Part shown: positions 1-5,919 of the stretch, piece after piece
Layout: each line of letters starts with the position of its first letter
Numbering within the stretch: position 1 is the stretch's first letter
Source of the DNA: Haemophilus parahaemolyticus
GTDB lineage: Bacteria > Pseudomonadota > Gammaproteobacteria > Enterobacterales > Pasteurellaceae
NCBI RefSeq assembly: GCF_018373095.1
Contig: NZ_JAHAHT010000088.1
Coordinates: 1 to 7,708, forward strand
DNA length: 7,708 bases
Direction of reading: 5' to 3'
The notes under the pieces: model-generated
Database searches by the model: none
Seen by the model: the letters and a program-made list of their open reading frames with translations, nothing else
What the model was told of the DNA's origin: nothing
Program-made: the position numbers and the translations under genes

Positions 1-3000
1 GATATTCTCGTACGTGCCATACCAGAAACTGAAGAGCTGGACGAGCTCACTTTACTTGCCAAAAACAACACAGGCTATCACAACATTACGATGCTCCTTT
101 CTAAGGCCTACCAGCAGGGCTATGTCGACCTGCCCGTAGTGGAAAAAGAGTGGCTGACCGAATACAATGAGGGCGTGATTGTCATTTCTGGCGGGCGTTT
201 GGGCGATGTAGGCAAAGCTTTACTCAAAGAAAATGCAAAAGAAGCGGAAAACCTGACCGCTTTCTATCAACAATATTTCCCCGAACATTTCTATTTGTCG
301 CTCTGCCGCACAGGGCGAACGGATGAAGAGAATTACATTAAAGCAGCAGTGCCTTTTGCCTCTCAGCACAACATTCCACTCGTTGCGGTCAATGATGTCT
401 TGTTCTTAAAACCTGACGATTTTGAGGCACATGAAATCCGCGTGGCTATTCACGATAGCTATACGTTAGACGATCCCAAACGTCCGAAAAAATATTCTGC
501 ACAGCAATATTTCCGCACCGAAGAAGAGATGTGTCGCCTATTTGCCGACATTCCGAGTGCTTTGGAGAATACGGTAGAAATTGCAAAACGTTGTTCAGTA
601 ACTGTACGTTTGGGCGAATATTTCCTACCAAATTTCCCGACTGGTGAACTTTCCACCGAAGATTATTTAGTGCAAAAATCCCGAGAAGGCTTGGAAGAAC
701 GACTTGAATTTTTATTCCCAGATGAAGAAGAGCGTAAAAATAAGCGGTCGGTTTATGATGAACGTTTACAAGTTGAACTAGATGTAATTAACCAAATGGG
801 CTTCCCTGGGTATTTCTTGATCGTGATGGAGTTTATTCAATGGTCGAAAGAAAATGGGATTCCTGTAGGCCCTGGACGCGGCTCAGGGGCGGGCTCGCTT
901 GTGGCGTATGCGTTGAAAATTACCGATCTAGATCCACTTGAATTTGATTTGCTCTTTGAGCGTTTTTTAAACCCTGAACGTGTTTCGATGCCAGACTTCG
1001 ACGTGGATTTTTGTATGGATGGTCGTGATCGCGTGATTGATCACGTGGCGGACACTTACGGTCGCCAAGCGGTATCGCAGATCATCACGTTCGGTACAAT
1101 GGCGGCAAAAGCGGTGATTCGCGATGTGGGACGTGTGCTTGGGCATCCGTATAGCTTTGTAGATCGTATTTCAAAATTGATTCCGCTAGATCCAGGAATG
1201 ACGCTCGAAAAAGCCTTTGCCGCCGAGCCAAAATTACCCGAGCTTTACGATAGCGATGAAGAAGTGAAAGCGTTGATCGATATGGCACGCAAACTTGAAG
1301 GTGTTACCCGAAATGCAGGTAAACACGCAGGTGGCGTAGTAATTGCACCAACAGCGATTACCGATTTTTCACCGCTATATTGTGACTCGGAAGGGATGCA
1401 TCCTGTAACCCACTTTGACAAAAACGATGTGGAATATGCGGGCTTGGTCAAATTCGACTTCTTGGGATTGCGTACGCTGACTATCATTAAGTGGGCGTTA
1501 GAAATGATTAACGCACGAATGCTAGCAGAAGGTAAAGAGCCTATACGGATTGAAAGTATTCCACTGGATGATAAAAAATCGTTTGATTTGCTACTGCAAT
1601 CGAAAACCACGGCAGTATTCCAGTTAGAGTCTCGCGGAATGAAAGATCTCATTTCTCGCCTCAAACCCGACTGTTTCGAAGATATTATTGCGTTGGTGGC
1701 ATTGTTCCGCCCAGGTCCGTTGGAGTCAGGGATGGTGCAGAACTTTATTGACCGTAAACATGGCAAAGAAGAAGTCTCTTACCCTGATGCACAATATCAG
1801 CACGAATGCTTGAAACCGATTTTAGAGCCGACCTATGGCGTTATCGTTTACCAAGAACAGGTAATGCAGATTGCTCAAGAACTGGCGGGCTATACGCTTG
1901 GTGGGGCGGATTTATTGCGTCGTGCGATGGGTAAGAAAAAGCCAGAAGAGATGGCAGCACAGCGTGAGATTTTCGAAAAAGGAGCAATCAATAAAGGTAT
2001 TGATGGTAATCTTGCGATGAAAATCTTCGACCTTGTGGAAAAATTCGCAGGCTATGGCTTTAACAAATCACACTCGGCAGCCTATGCTTTAGTTTCTTAC
2101 CAAACACTTTGGCTTAAAGCCCACTTCCCTGCTGAATTTATGGCAGCGGTAATGTCTTCAGAGATGGATAATACCGATAAAATTGTGGGACTTTATGATG
2201 AATGTATGAATATGGGCCTAACTGTTGTACCACCTGATATTAACAGCGGTAAGCATCGTTTTTCCGTAAATGAAAAAGGTGAAATTGTCTATGGCTTGGG
2301 TGCGATTAAAGGCGTGGGCGAAGGTCCGATTGATACGATTTTATCTGCTCGCCAACAAGATGGCATTTTCAAAGATCTGTTTGATTTAACTGCTCGTGTC
2401 GATCTGAAAAAAATCAACCGTCGCACCTTTGATGCGTTGATTATGTCGGGGAGCTTGGATAAACTCGGCCCGCACCGTGCAGCTTTAATGAAAAACTTAG
2501 AAGATGCTCTTAAAGCCTCAGATCAACATTCAAAAATGGAAGCGCTTGGGCAGAGTGATATGTTTGGTGTGCTTACTGAAACGCCAGAAGAGGTGCAAAA
2601 TGCCTATGCGAATACGCCCAAATGGAGTGAACAAACTATTTTAGATGGCGAACGAGCCACATTAGGCTTGTATTTGACCGGACACCCAATCGGGCGTTTC
2701 CTTAAAGAGCTGGCTCACTATGCGCCTGTTCGCTTAAACGAATTACAGCCGACTTTTCGTGGGCAAAATGCAACCGTGGCGGGTATGGTGGTGGGCTATC
2801 GTGTAGCCATCACTAAACGAGGTAGTCGCATTGGCATTGCGACCATTGAAGATCGTTCAGGCAAGCTAGATATTACGCTTTTCTCTGAAGCTTTAGAGAC
2901 TTACGGAGATTTAATTGAGAAAGATGACATTATTATCGCCACAGGTTCGATACAGTTCGACGATTTTAGCGGAGGGTTAAAAATGTCCGCCCGCGAAATT

Positions 3001-3276
3001 ATGACGCTTGATGATGCACGTACTCGTAATGCCAAAAGCCTTGCTCTTGCAATCAATCAAGAACAATTAGATGCAAAATTTGTGAAAGAATTGACCGCTT
3101 GCATTACACCTTACAAAGAAGGAACCTTGCCTCTGCATTTCTACTACCAAAGCGAACAAGGCAGAGCCTTATTAAAAGGTGGTGTAGAATGGCGAGTGAC
3201 GCCAAGCGAACAAATGCTCGTTGAGCTTCGAACTTTACTTGGCGAAAGTGCAGTAGAGTTGGAGTTTGAAAATTAA
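1..3276 (+). CDS. dnaE: DNA polymerase III subunit alpha, 5'-truncated by window edge
   Basis: Catalytic subunit of the replicative DNA polymerase III holoenzyme, acting at the fork with the epsilon and theta subunits, the beta clamp and tau. The frame is open from base 1 ([16 protein letters not shown]...), so the ATG at 91 is internal. Adding 69 to the window codon number gives E. coli numbering, and the implied full length of 1160 residues equals E. coli DnaE. About 69 residues of the PHP domain lie outside the window. Visible landmarks are the polymerase loop [10 protein letters not shown] near codon 290, PDFDVDF with catalytic Asp at codons 332 and 334 (E. coli D401, D403), and KFDFLG with Asp at codon 486 (D555). 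The clamp-binding motif QSDMF is at codons 851-855 (E. coli QADMF 920-924). The helix-hairpin-helix ([10 protein letters not shown]), OB fold (about codons 895-1009) and C-terminal tau-binding region are all present. No frameshift is seen. It ends with TAA at 3274-3276, with no clear terminator behind it. Identity is essentially certain. Confidence 0.98.
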   Translation, partial: DILVRAIPETEELDELTLLAKNNTGYHNITMLLSKAYQQGYVDLPVVEKEWLTEYNEGVIVISGGRLGDVGKALLKENAKEAENLTAFYQQYFPEHFYLSLCRTGRTDEENYIKAAVPFASQHNIPLVAVNDVLFLKPDDFEAHEIRVAIHDSYTLDDPKRPKKYSAQQYFRTEEEMCRLFADIPSALENTVEIAKRCSVTVRLGEYFLPNFPTGELSTEDYLVQKSREGLEERLEFLFPDEEERKNKRSVYDERLQVELDVINQMGFPGYFLIVMEFIQWSKENGIPVGPGRGSGAGSLVAYALKITDLDPLEFDLLFERFLNPERVSMPDFDVDFCMDGRDRVIDHVADTYGRQAVSQIITFGTMAAKAVIRDVGRVLGHPYSFVDRISKLIPLDPGMTLEKAFAAEPKLPELYDSDEEVKALIDMARKLEGVTRNAGKHAGGVVIAPTAITDFSPLYCDSEGMHPVTHFDKNDVEYAGLVKFDFLGLRTLTIIKWALEMINARMLAEGKEPIRIESIPLDDKKSFDLLLQSKTTAVFQLESRGMKDLISRLKPDCFEDIIALVALFRPGPLESGMVQNFIDRKHGKEEVSYPDAQYQHECLKPILEPTYGVIVYQEQVMQIAQELAGYTLGGADLLRRAMGKKKPEEMAAQREIFEKGAINKGIDGNLAMKIFDLVEKFAGYGFNKSHSAAYALVSYQTLWLKAHFPAEFMAAVMSSEMDNTDKIVGLYDECMNMGLTVVPPDINSGKHRFSVNEKGEIVYGLGAIKGVGEGPIDTILSARQQDGIFKDLFDLTARVDLKKINRRTFDALIMSGSLDKLGPHRAALMKNLEDALKASDQHSKMEALGQSDMFGVLTETPEEVQNAYANTPKWSEQTILDGERATLGLYLTGHPIGRFLKELAHYAPVRLNELQPTFRGQNATVAGMVVGYRVAITKRGSRIGIATIEDRSGKLDITLFSEALETYGDLIEKDDIIIATGSIQFDDFSGGLKMSAREIMTLDDARTRNAKSLALAINQEQLDAKFVKELTACITPYKEGTLPLHFYYQSEQGRALLKGGVEWRVTPSEQMLVELRTLLGESAVELEFEN
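740..749 (+). repeat. DNA-uptake-like sequence, one mismatch
   Basis: ATAAGCGGTC inside dnaE matches the Actinobacillus-type uptake core ACAAGCGGTC at 9 of 10 positions. Confidence 0.4.
3093..3102 (-). repeat. DNA-uptake-like sequence, one mismatch
   Basis: Minus-strand GCAAGCGGTC inside the 3' part of dnaE, 9 of 10 positions to ACAAGCGGTC. Confidence 0.45.
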
Positions 3277-3346
3277 ATTTCAAATAGAAAAAACAAGAGA
3301 CTTTTGGGTAAATTTATTGCAAAATCTTACTGCTTATTTTATTAAA

Positions 3347-3354
3347 GAAGGAAG
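3347..3354 (+). promoter_or_regulatory. Ribosome binding site deciding the start of the MetE-like gene
   Basis: GAAGGAAG sits with its AGGA core 7 bases before the ATG at 3360. The in-frame GTG at 3354 overlaps this element, so it cannot be the start used with it. This trims two residues from the longest possible reading. Confidence 0.75.
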
Positions 3355-3359
3355 TGAAA

Positions 3360-4445
3360 ATGACTAAAAAACTCCCATTACACGCTGATACTGTTGGCTC
3401 CTATTTACGTTCTGATGCTTGGAAACAAGCTCATGCTGATTACAAAGCAGGCAAAATTTCACTTGAAGAGCGTGACGCAATTGTAGAGCAAGAAGTGCGT
3501 AAATTAGTAGAGGCTCAACTTGAAGCGGGTATTCAAGTGGTCACCGACGGTGAATATCACCGTTCTTGGTGGCACATCGATTTCTTAGAAAATTTAAATG
3601 GTATCGAAGGTTATGTGCCAGAAAAAGCTTACGCATTCAAAGGTGTCGAAGTTCGCCCTTACAACACCCGTTGCTGTGGTAAAGTGTCTTGGAATCCAAA
3701 CCACCCATTTATTGAGCATTTCAAAAAATTCAATGCAATTGTTGATGGTCGTGCGGTTGCAAAATTTACCATCCCAAGCCCGAATCAATTAATGTACCCT
3801 GTGCAATGGGATCACGGTGTGTATGCGACTCGTGAAGAATTCGCCAAAGATGTACAACAAGCTTATAAAGAAGCCATCAAAGCATTCTACGAAGCAGGTT
3901 GCCGCTACTTACAAATTGATGATGTGTATTGGGGCTCTCTCTGCAACAACCACGCACAACCTACTTTTGAAGCAGACAAAGCACAAGCGGTTGCGAACGT
4001 GCAAGCGATTCTTGCAGACAAACCAGCAGATATGATCATTACCACTCATGTTTGCCGTGGTAACTACAAATCTTCTTACTTATTAACGGGTGCCTATAAT
4101 CCTGTCGCAGATGGCTTATTTGGTCAAACCAACTACGATGGTTATTTCTTAGAGTATGATGATGAACGTTCAGGCGGTTTTGAGCCGTTAAAACATTTTG
4201 CGAATAACAAAGGACGCGTAGTGTTAGGTTTAATCAGCTCAAAATTCCCAGAGTTAGAAGATAAAGATGCCATCAAAGCACGTATTCAAGAAGCAGCAAA
4301 ATATGTGCCACTTGAGCAACTTTGCTTAAGCCCGCAATGTGGTTTCGCATCAACCGAAGAAGGTAACGTAATGACTGAAGCTCAGCAATGGGCAAAAGTT
4401 CGCCACGTTGAAGAGATCGCAAAAGAAGTTTGGGGTGAAGATTAA
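3360..4445 (+). CDS. MetE-like, cobalamin-independent methionine synthase catalytic-domain protein (YxjG/COG0620 type)
   Basis: A 361-residue cytosolic enzyme of the UROD/MetE-like barrel fold, expected to transfer a methyl group to homocysteine to form methionine. It corresponds only to the C-terminal catalytic half of MetE (E. coli MetE is about 753 residues) and lacks the N-terminal folate-interacting half. The MetE-type zinc ligands are all recognisable: H230 and C232 in THVCRGN, E265 in FLEYDDE (E269 is the alternative), and C327 in SPQCGF. The N-terminal block TDGEYHRSWWHIDF and the LQIDD motif (D187/D188) match the Bacillus YxjG/YxjH family. The ATG at 3360 is preferred because AAGGAA (3348-3353) sits 7 bases from it; the GTG at 3354 would be only about one base from the same site. 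It lies 83 bases after dnaE without a convincing promoter, so it may be read through from dnaE or have its own weak promoter. Methyl donor (folate polyglutamate or another donor) cannot be told from sequence. Family call is firm; exact reaction is inferred. Confidence 0.88.
   Translation: MTKKLPLHADTVGSYLRSDAWKQAHADYKAGKISLEERDAIVEQEVRKLVEAQLEAGIQVVTDGEYHRSWWHIDFLENLNGIEGYVPEKAYAFKGVEVRPYNTRCCGKVSWNPNHPFIEHFKKFNAIVDGRAVAKFTIPSPNQLMYPVQWDHGVYATREEFAKDVQQAYKEAIKAFYEAGCRYLQIDDVYWGSLCNNHAQPTFEADKAQAVANVQAILADKPADMIITTHVCRGNYKSSYLLTGAYNPVADGLFGQTNYDGYFLEYDDERSGGFEPLKHFANNKGRVVLGLISSKFPELEDKDAIKARIQEAAKYVPLEQLCLSPQCGFASTEEGNVMTEAQQWAKVRHVEEIAKEVWGED
3983..3991 (+). repeat. DNA uptake signal sequence, exact 9-base core
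   Basis: ACAAGCGGT lies inside the MetE-like gene, encoding part of KAQAVAN. It is an exact match to the uptake core of the A. pleuropneumoniae type, which promotes uptake of kin DNA in competent Pasteurellaceae. Confidence 0.7.
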
Positions 4446-4468
4446 TTTTTCCATTTCATAGAAAAATT

Positions 4469-4514
4469 AACCGCTTGTAGAAGATTCTGATCTTTTTGTA
4501 AGCGGTTATTTTGT
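4469..4514. terminator. Bidirectional hairpin terminator formed by an inverted pair of uptake sequences
   Basis: AACCGCTT (4469-4476) is the exact reverse complement of AAGCGGTT (4500-4507). The arms continue inward through G-U and A-U pairs to AAGAT (4481-4485) and ATCTT (4490-4494) around a TCTG loop, giving a nearly continuous hairpin with one bulge. On the plus strand it is followed by ATTTTGT. Read on the minus strand it is followed by TTAATTTTTC. It lies between two convergent genes, 24 bases after the MetE-like stop and 21 bases after the selD stop, so one element can end both transcripts. Each arm contains a DNA-uptake core (exact on the left, one mismatch on the right). Terminators of this kind are well known in Pasteurellaceae. 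Function is inferred from structure and position. Confidence 0.85.
4470..4478 (-). repeat. DNA uptake signal sequence, exact core in terminator arm
   Basis: Minus-strand ACAAGCGGT forms the left arm of the hairpin between the MetE-like gene and selD. The right arm, GTAAGCGGT at 4498-4506 (+), is its partner with one mismatch. Inverted pairs at gene ends are a common placement for uptake sequences. Confidence 0.75.
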
Positions 4515-4527
4515 CCTATACGCCTAT

Positions 4528-5568
4528 TTAACGCACTTCAATTAGCGGTCTATCTTCATCCATTTCTAACAAACGCCCCACTCGGAACAGTGGTACATTC
4601 ATTGCATCTGCAATTTGTTGGATTTTTTTGACCGCTTGCAACTCAACAGCAACTAATAAACCGCCAGAAGTTTGCGGATCACATAAAATCGCTTTTTGCT
4701 CATCGGTTAATGGAGAAATCAAATGCCCGTAGCTTTCGAAGTTACGATTTGTTCCACCAGGTACAGAGCCTTGTGCAATATAATCTTGTACACCGTCAAG
4801 CGTTTGAATATCAGCAAAATCGACTTCCGCTCGTAAATTTGAGCCTTCGCACACTTCTTTTAAATGTCCTAACAAGCCAAAACCTGTGACATCAGTCATC
4901 GCTTTCACTTCATCCAATTTGGAAAATTCCGCACCAATCAAGTTCATTTGACACATCGCATCTCGTGCTAAATGTTGATGCTCAGGCTTCAAACTTCCCC
5001 GTTTTTCTGCGGTTGTCAAAATACCAATACCAAGTGGTTTGGTTAAGAAGAGTTGACAACCTGCGGTTGCCGAAGCGTTGCGTTTCACTTTTTCGGTTGG
5101 AATAATCCCCGTTACCGCCAAGCCAAAAATTGGCTCAGGTGCATCGATGGAGTGTCCGCCAGCCAAAGCAATGCCCGCTGTGGCACAAGCGGCACGACCA
5201 CCTTCTATGATTTGTTGAGCGACTTCTGCGGGGAGTTTATTGATTGGGAAGCCTAAAATCGCAATCGCCATAATCGGCTTACCTCCCATCGCAAAAATAT
5301 CGCTAATTGCATTGGTTGCTGCAATTCGCCCAAAATCAAATGGGTCATCGACAATCGGCATAAAGAAATCGGTGGTACTGATAATGCCCACGCCATTGCC
5401 AATATCGTAAACCGCTGCATCATCTGCAGTTTCGTTGCCGACTAATAAATTTGGGTCGATAAATTTTTCAAGTTCGCTATGTAAAATTGTCCCTAACACC
5501 TTAGGCGAAATTTTACAGCCTCAACCCGCGCCGTGACTAAATTGTGTTAAACGTACTTGTTCAGTCAT
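4528..5568 (-). CDS. selD: Selenide, water dikinase (selenophosphate synthase) with in-frame selenocysteine codon
   Basis: Makes selenophosphate from selenide and ATP, the selenium donor for selenocysteinyl-tRNA and 2-selenouridine. The true start is the ATG at 5568, with AAGGAGG (5579-5573) just before it, and the product is 346 residues (E. coli 347). The N-terminus reads [15 protein letters not shown], then TGA at 5523-5521 (codon 16), then GCKISP. This TGA aligns with essential Cys17 of E. coli SelD and is followed by a SECIS-like hairpin, so it is read as selenocysteine, as in H. influenzae SelD. Lys19 corresponds to essential Lys20. Nucleotide- and metal-binding Asp residues are present: D50 ([11 protein letters not shown]), D67 (STTDFF), N86 and D90 (ATNAISDIF), and the Asp of [18 protein letters not shown] and DPQTSGGLL are also seen. 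Read with the standard code, the gene appears to start at a GTG at 5499 and loses 23 residues including the catalytic site; that GTG is really Val24. No other selenium gene lies in the window. Identity and recoding are both strongly supported. Confidence 0.96.
4630..4639 (-). repeat. DNA-uptake-like sequence, one mismatch
   Basis: Minus-strand GCAAGCGGTC near the 3' end of selD, 9 of 10 positions to ACAAGCGGTC. Confidence 0.45.
5480..5517 (-). promoter_or_regulatory. Bacterial SECIS element directing selenocysteine insertion in selD
   Basis: Reading the minus strand three bases after the TGA (5523-5521): TGTAAAATT (5517-5509) pairs perfectly over 9 bp with AATTTTACA (5488-5480). A 3x3 internal loop (TCG/GAC) follows, then CCTA (5505-5502) pairs with TAGG (5495-5492) around the hexaloop AGGTGT (5501-5496). 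The A and T at the loop ends could also pair, leaving GGTG. The E. coli fdhF loop recognised by SelB is AGGUCU, one base different, and lies at nearly the same distance from UGA (about two bases closer). The hairpin lies wholly within coding sequence, as bacterial SECIS elements do. Structure was read by eye; SelB binding is inferred. Confidence 0.88.
5521..5523 (-). other. In-frame TGA recoded as selenocysteine (Sec16 of SelD)
   Basis: The frame is open on both sides. The codons before it encode [10 protein letters not shown] and those after it encode [16 protein letters not shown], which is continuous with the SelD N-terminal glycine-rich loop. The TGA replaces the catalytic Cys of the E. 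coli enzyme, and the next Cys (codon 18) matches E. coli Cys19. Confidence 0.95.
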
Positions 5569-5572
5569 CTCG

Positions 5573-5579
5573 CCTCCTT
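5573..5579 (-). promoter_or_regulatory. selD ribosome binding site
   Basis: AAGGAGG lies 4 bases before the ATG at 5568 on the minus strand. It is a near-perfect Shine-Dalgarno sequence, and it fixes the start upstream of the TGA codon. The apparent alternative start, a GTG at 5499, sits inside the SECIS loop with no such site. Confidence 0.85.
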
Positions 5580-5600
5580 GTCCATAAAATCATTAACAAT

Positions 5601-5627
5601 ATTTTACCAGAAGTAGATTATTTACAA
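5601..5627 (-). promoter_or_regulatory. Candidate selD promoter (extended -10)
   Basis: On the minus strand, TTGTAA (5627-5622) is followed after 15 bases by TAAAAT (5606-5601), which is preceded by TGG, the extended -10 motif. Transcription would start near 5594, leaving a leader of about 25 bases with the ribosome site intact. The 15-base spacing is short, which the extended -10 could offset. AT-rich DNA yields such matches easily. Confidence 0.35.
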
Positions 5628-5640
5628 TATCTTCAAAATA

Positions 5641-5773
5641 AGCATCTTTCCAGAATTCTTTATTTTTTCTACCATTTATTATAAAAAATTTAATGCTTTC
5701 TATTTTATAAAATCTGGATGGATATGCTGTATAAACGGTTAAGTTCAAAGTTATTTTTACAAAAATCCAAATT
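5641..5773. other. AT-rich part of the selD-ilvI divergent gap, no gene seen
   Basis: The whole gap between the two start codons is about 350 bases. This stretch holds no RNA gene or convincing coding frame that I can recognise. Its base composition is more AT-rich than the flanking genes, as usual for divergent control regions. Candidate control elements for selD and ilvI lie on either side and are listed separately. Confidence 0.6.
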
Positions 5774-5809
5774 TAGCCAATTTTAAAAATTTTCTGCTAA
5801 ATTTTAGCA
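5774..5809 (+). promoter_or_regulatory. Candidate Lrp-like binding sites upstream of ilvI
   Basis: Against the published E. coli Lrp consensus YAGHAWATTWTDCTR, the 15-mer at 5774-5788 matches 12 positions. The 15-mers at 5785-5799 and 5795-5809 match 11 each. The last is a perfect odd palindrome (TGCTAAA, T, TTTAGCA). Lrp activates ilvIH in E. coli from several upstream sites, so position and target are sensible. AT-rich DNA gives chance matches readily, so this remains a candidate. Confidence 0.3.
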
Positions 5810-5812
5810 AGA

Positions 5813-5826
5813 CTAGACTGCTAGAC
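5813..5826 (+). repeat. Short tandem repeat CTAGAC-TG-CTAGAC
   Basis: Two identical CTAGAC hexamers start 8 bases apart (5813-5818 and 5821-5826), about 95 bases before the ilvI start. The repeat could be a regulator site on one face of the helix. The 16 bases at 5815-5830 resemble two MetJ boxes (AGACGTCT) only weakly, at 10 of 16 positions. Function unknown. Confidence 0.3.
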
Positions 5827-5841
5827 AAAGGTCAGAAACTC

Positions 5842-5872
5842 TTGCACAATGTTGCCAATTTTATCATATATT
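5842..5872 (+). promoter_or_regulatory. Candidate ilvI promoter
   Basis: TTGCAC (5842-5847) could be a -35 and TATATT (5867-5872) a -10 matching TATAAT at 5 of 6 positions. The spacing is long at 19 bases; the overlapping TGCACA at 5843-5848 gives 18. Start of transcription would be near 5879, inside the palindrome that follows. The call rests on pattern only. Confidence 0.3.
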
Positions 5873-5875
5873 TGA

Positions 5876-5896
5876 GTTGTGAATAACTTTCACAAC
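5876..5896. repeat. Inverted repeat between candidate promoter and ilvI ribosome site
   Basis: GTTGTGAA (5876-5883) and TTCACAAC (5889-5896) are exact reverse complements with a 5-base centre TAACT. It resembles a CRP site (TGTGA-N6-TCACA), but the spacing between the half sites is 7, not 6. It could be an operator for another regulator or a leader hairpin. No T-run follows, so it is not a terminator. Confidence 0.45.
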
Positions 5897-5909
5897 GTTA
5901 TAAGAAGTT

Positions 5910-5914
5910 GGAGG
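5910..5914 (+). promoter_or_regulatory. ilvI ribosome binding site
   Basis: GGAGG lies 5 bases before the ATG at 5920. It decides the start: the in-frame TTG at 5908 overlaps this element and would add four residues not found in IlvI homologues. Confidence 0.85.
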
Positions 5915-5919
5915 ATTTA

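Noticed and set aside
1245..1766. 173-residue minus-strand frame inside dnaE
   Set aside because: It lies wholly opposite well-conserved dnaE codons, and its translation resembles no protein family.
3265..3284. TTTGAAA / TTTCAAA inverted repeat over the dnaE stop codon as a terminator
   Set aside because: The stem is almost all A-T, the arms are 7 bp and no T-run follows. It is too weak to call.
3317..3345. TTGCAA-N17-TATTAA as a promoter for the MetE-like gene
   Set aside because: Transcription would start within the ribosome binding site, leaving no usable leader.
5497..5499. GTG at 5499 (minus strand) as the start of selD, giving a 323-residue protein
   Set aside because: It is Val24 of SelD, sits in the SECIS loop and has no ribosome site. 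The conserved N-terminus lies upstream, across the TGA codon.
5565..5585. Six-codon frame MDKEAR (minus strand, 5585-5565) whose stop overlaps the selD ATG as ATGA
   Set aside because: It has no ribosome site of its own and resembles nothing known; it simply runs through the selD Shine-Dalgarno sequence.
5718..5786. Small plus-strand frame of 22 residues starting MDMLYKRLSSK in the selD-ilvI gap
   Set aside because: No good ribosome site, and AT-rich composition yields such frames by chance. Nothing supports expression.
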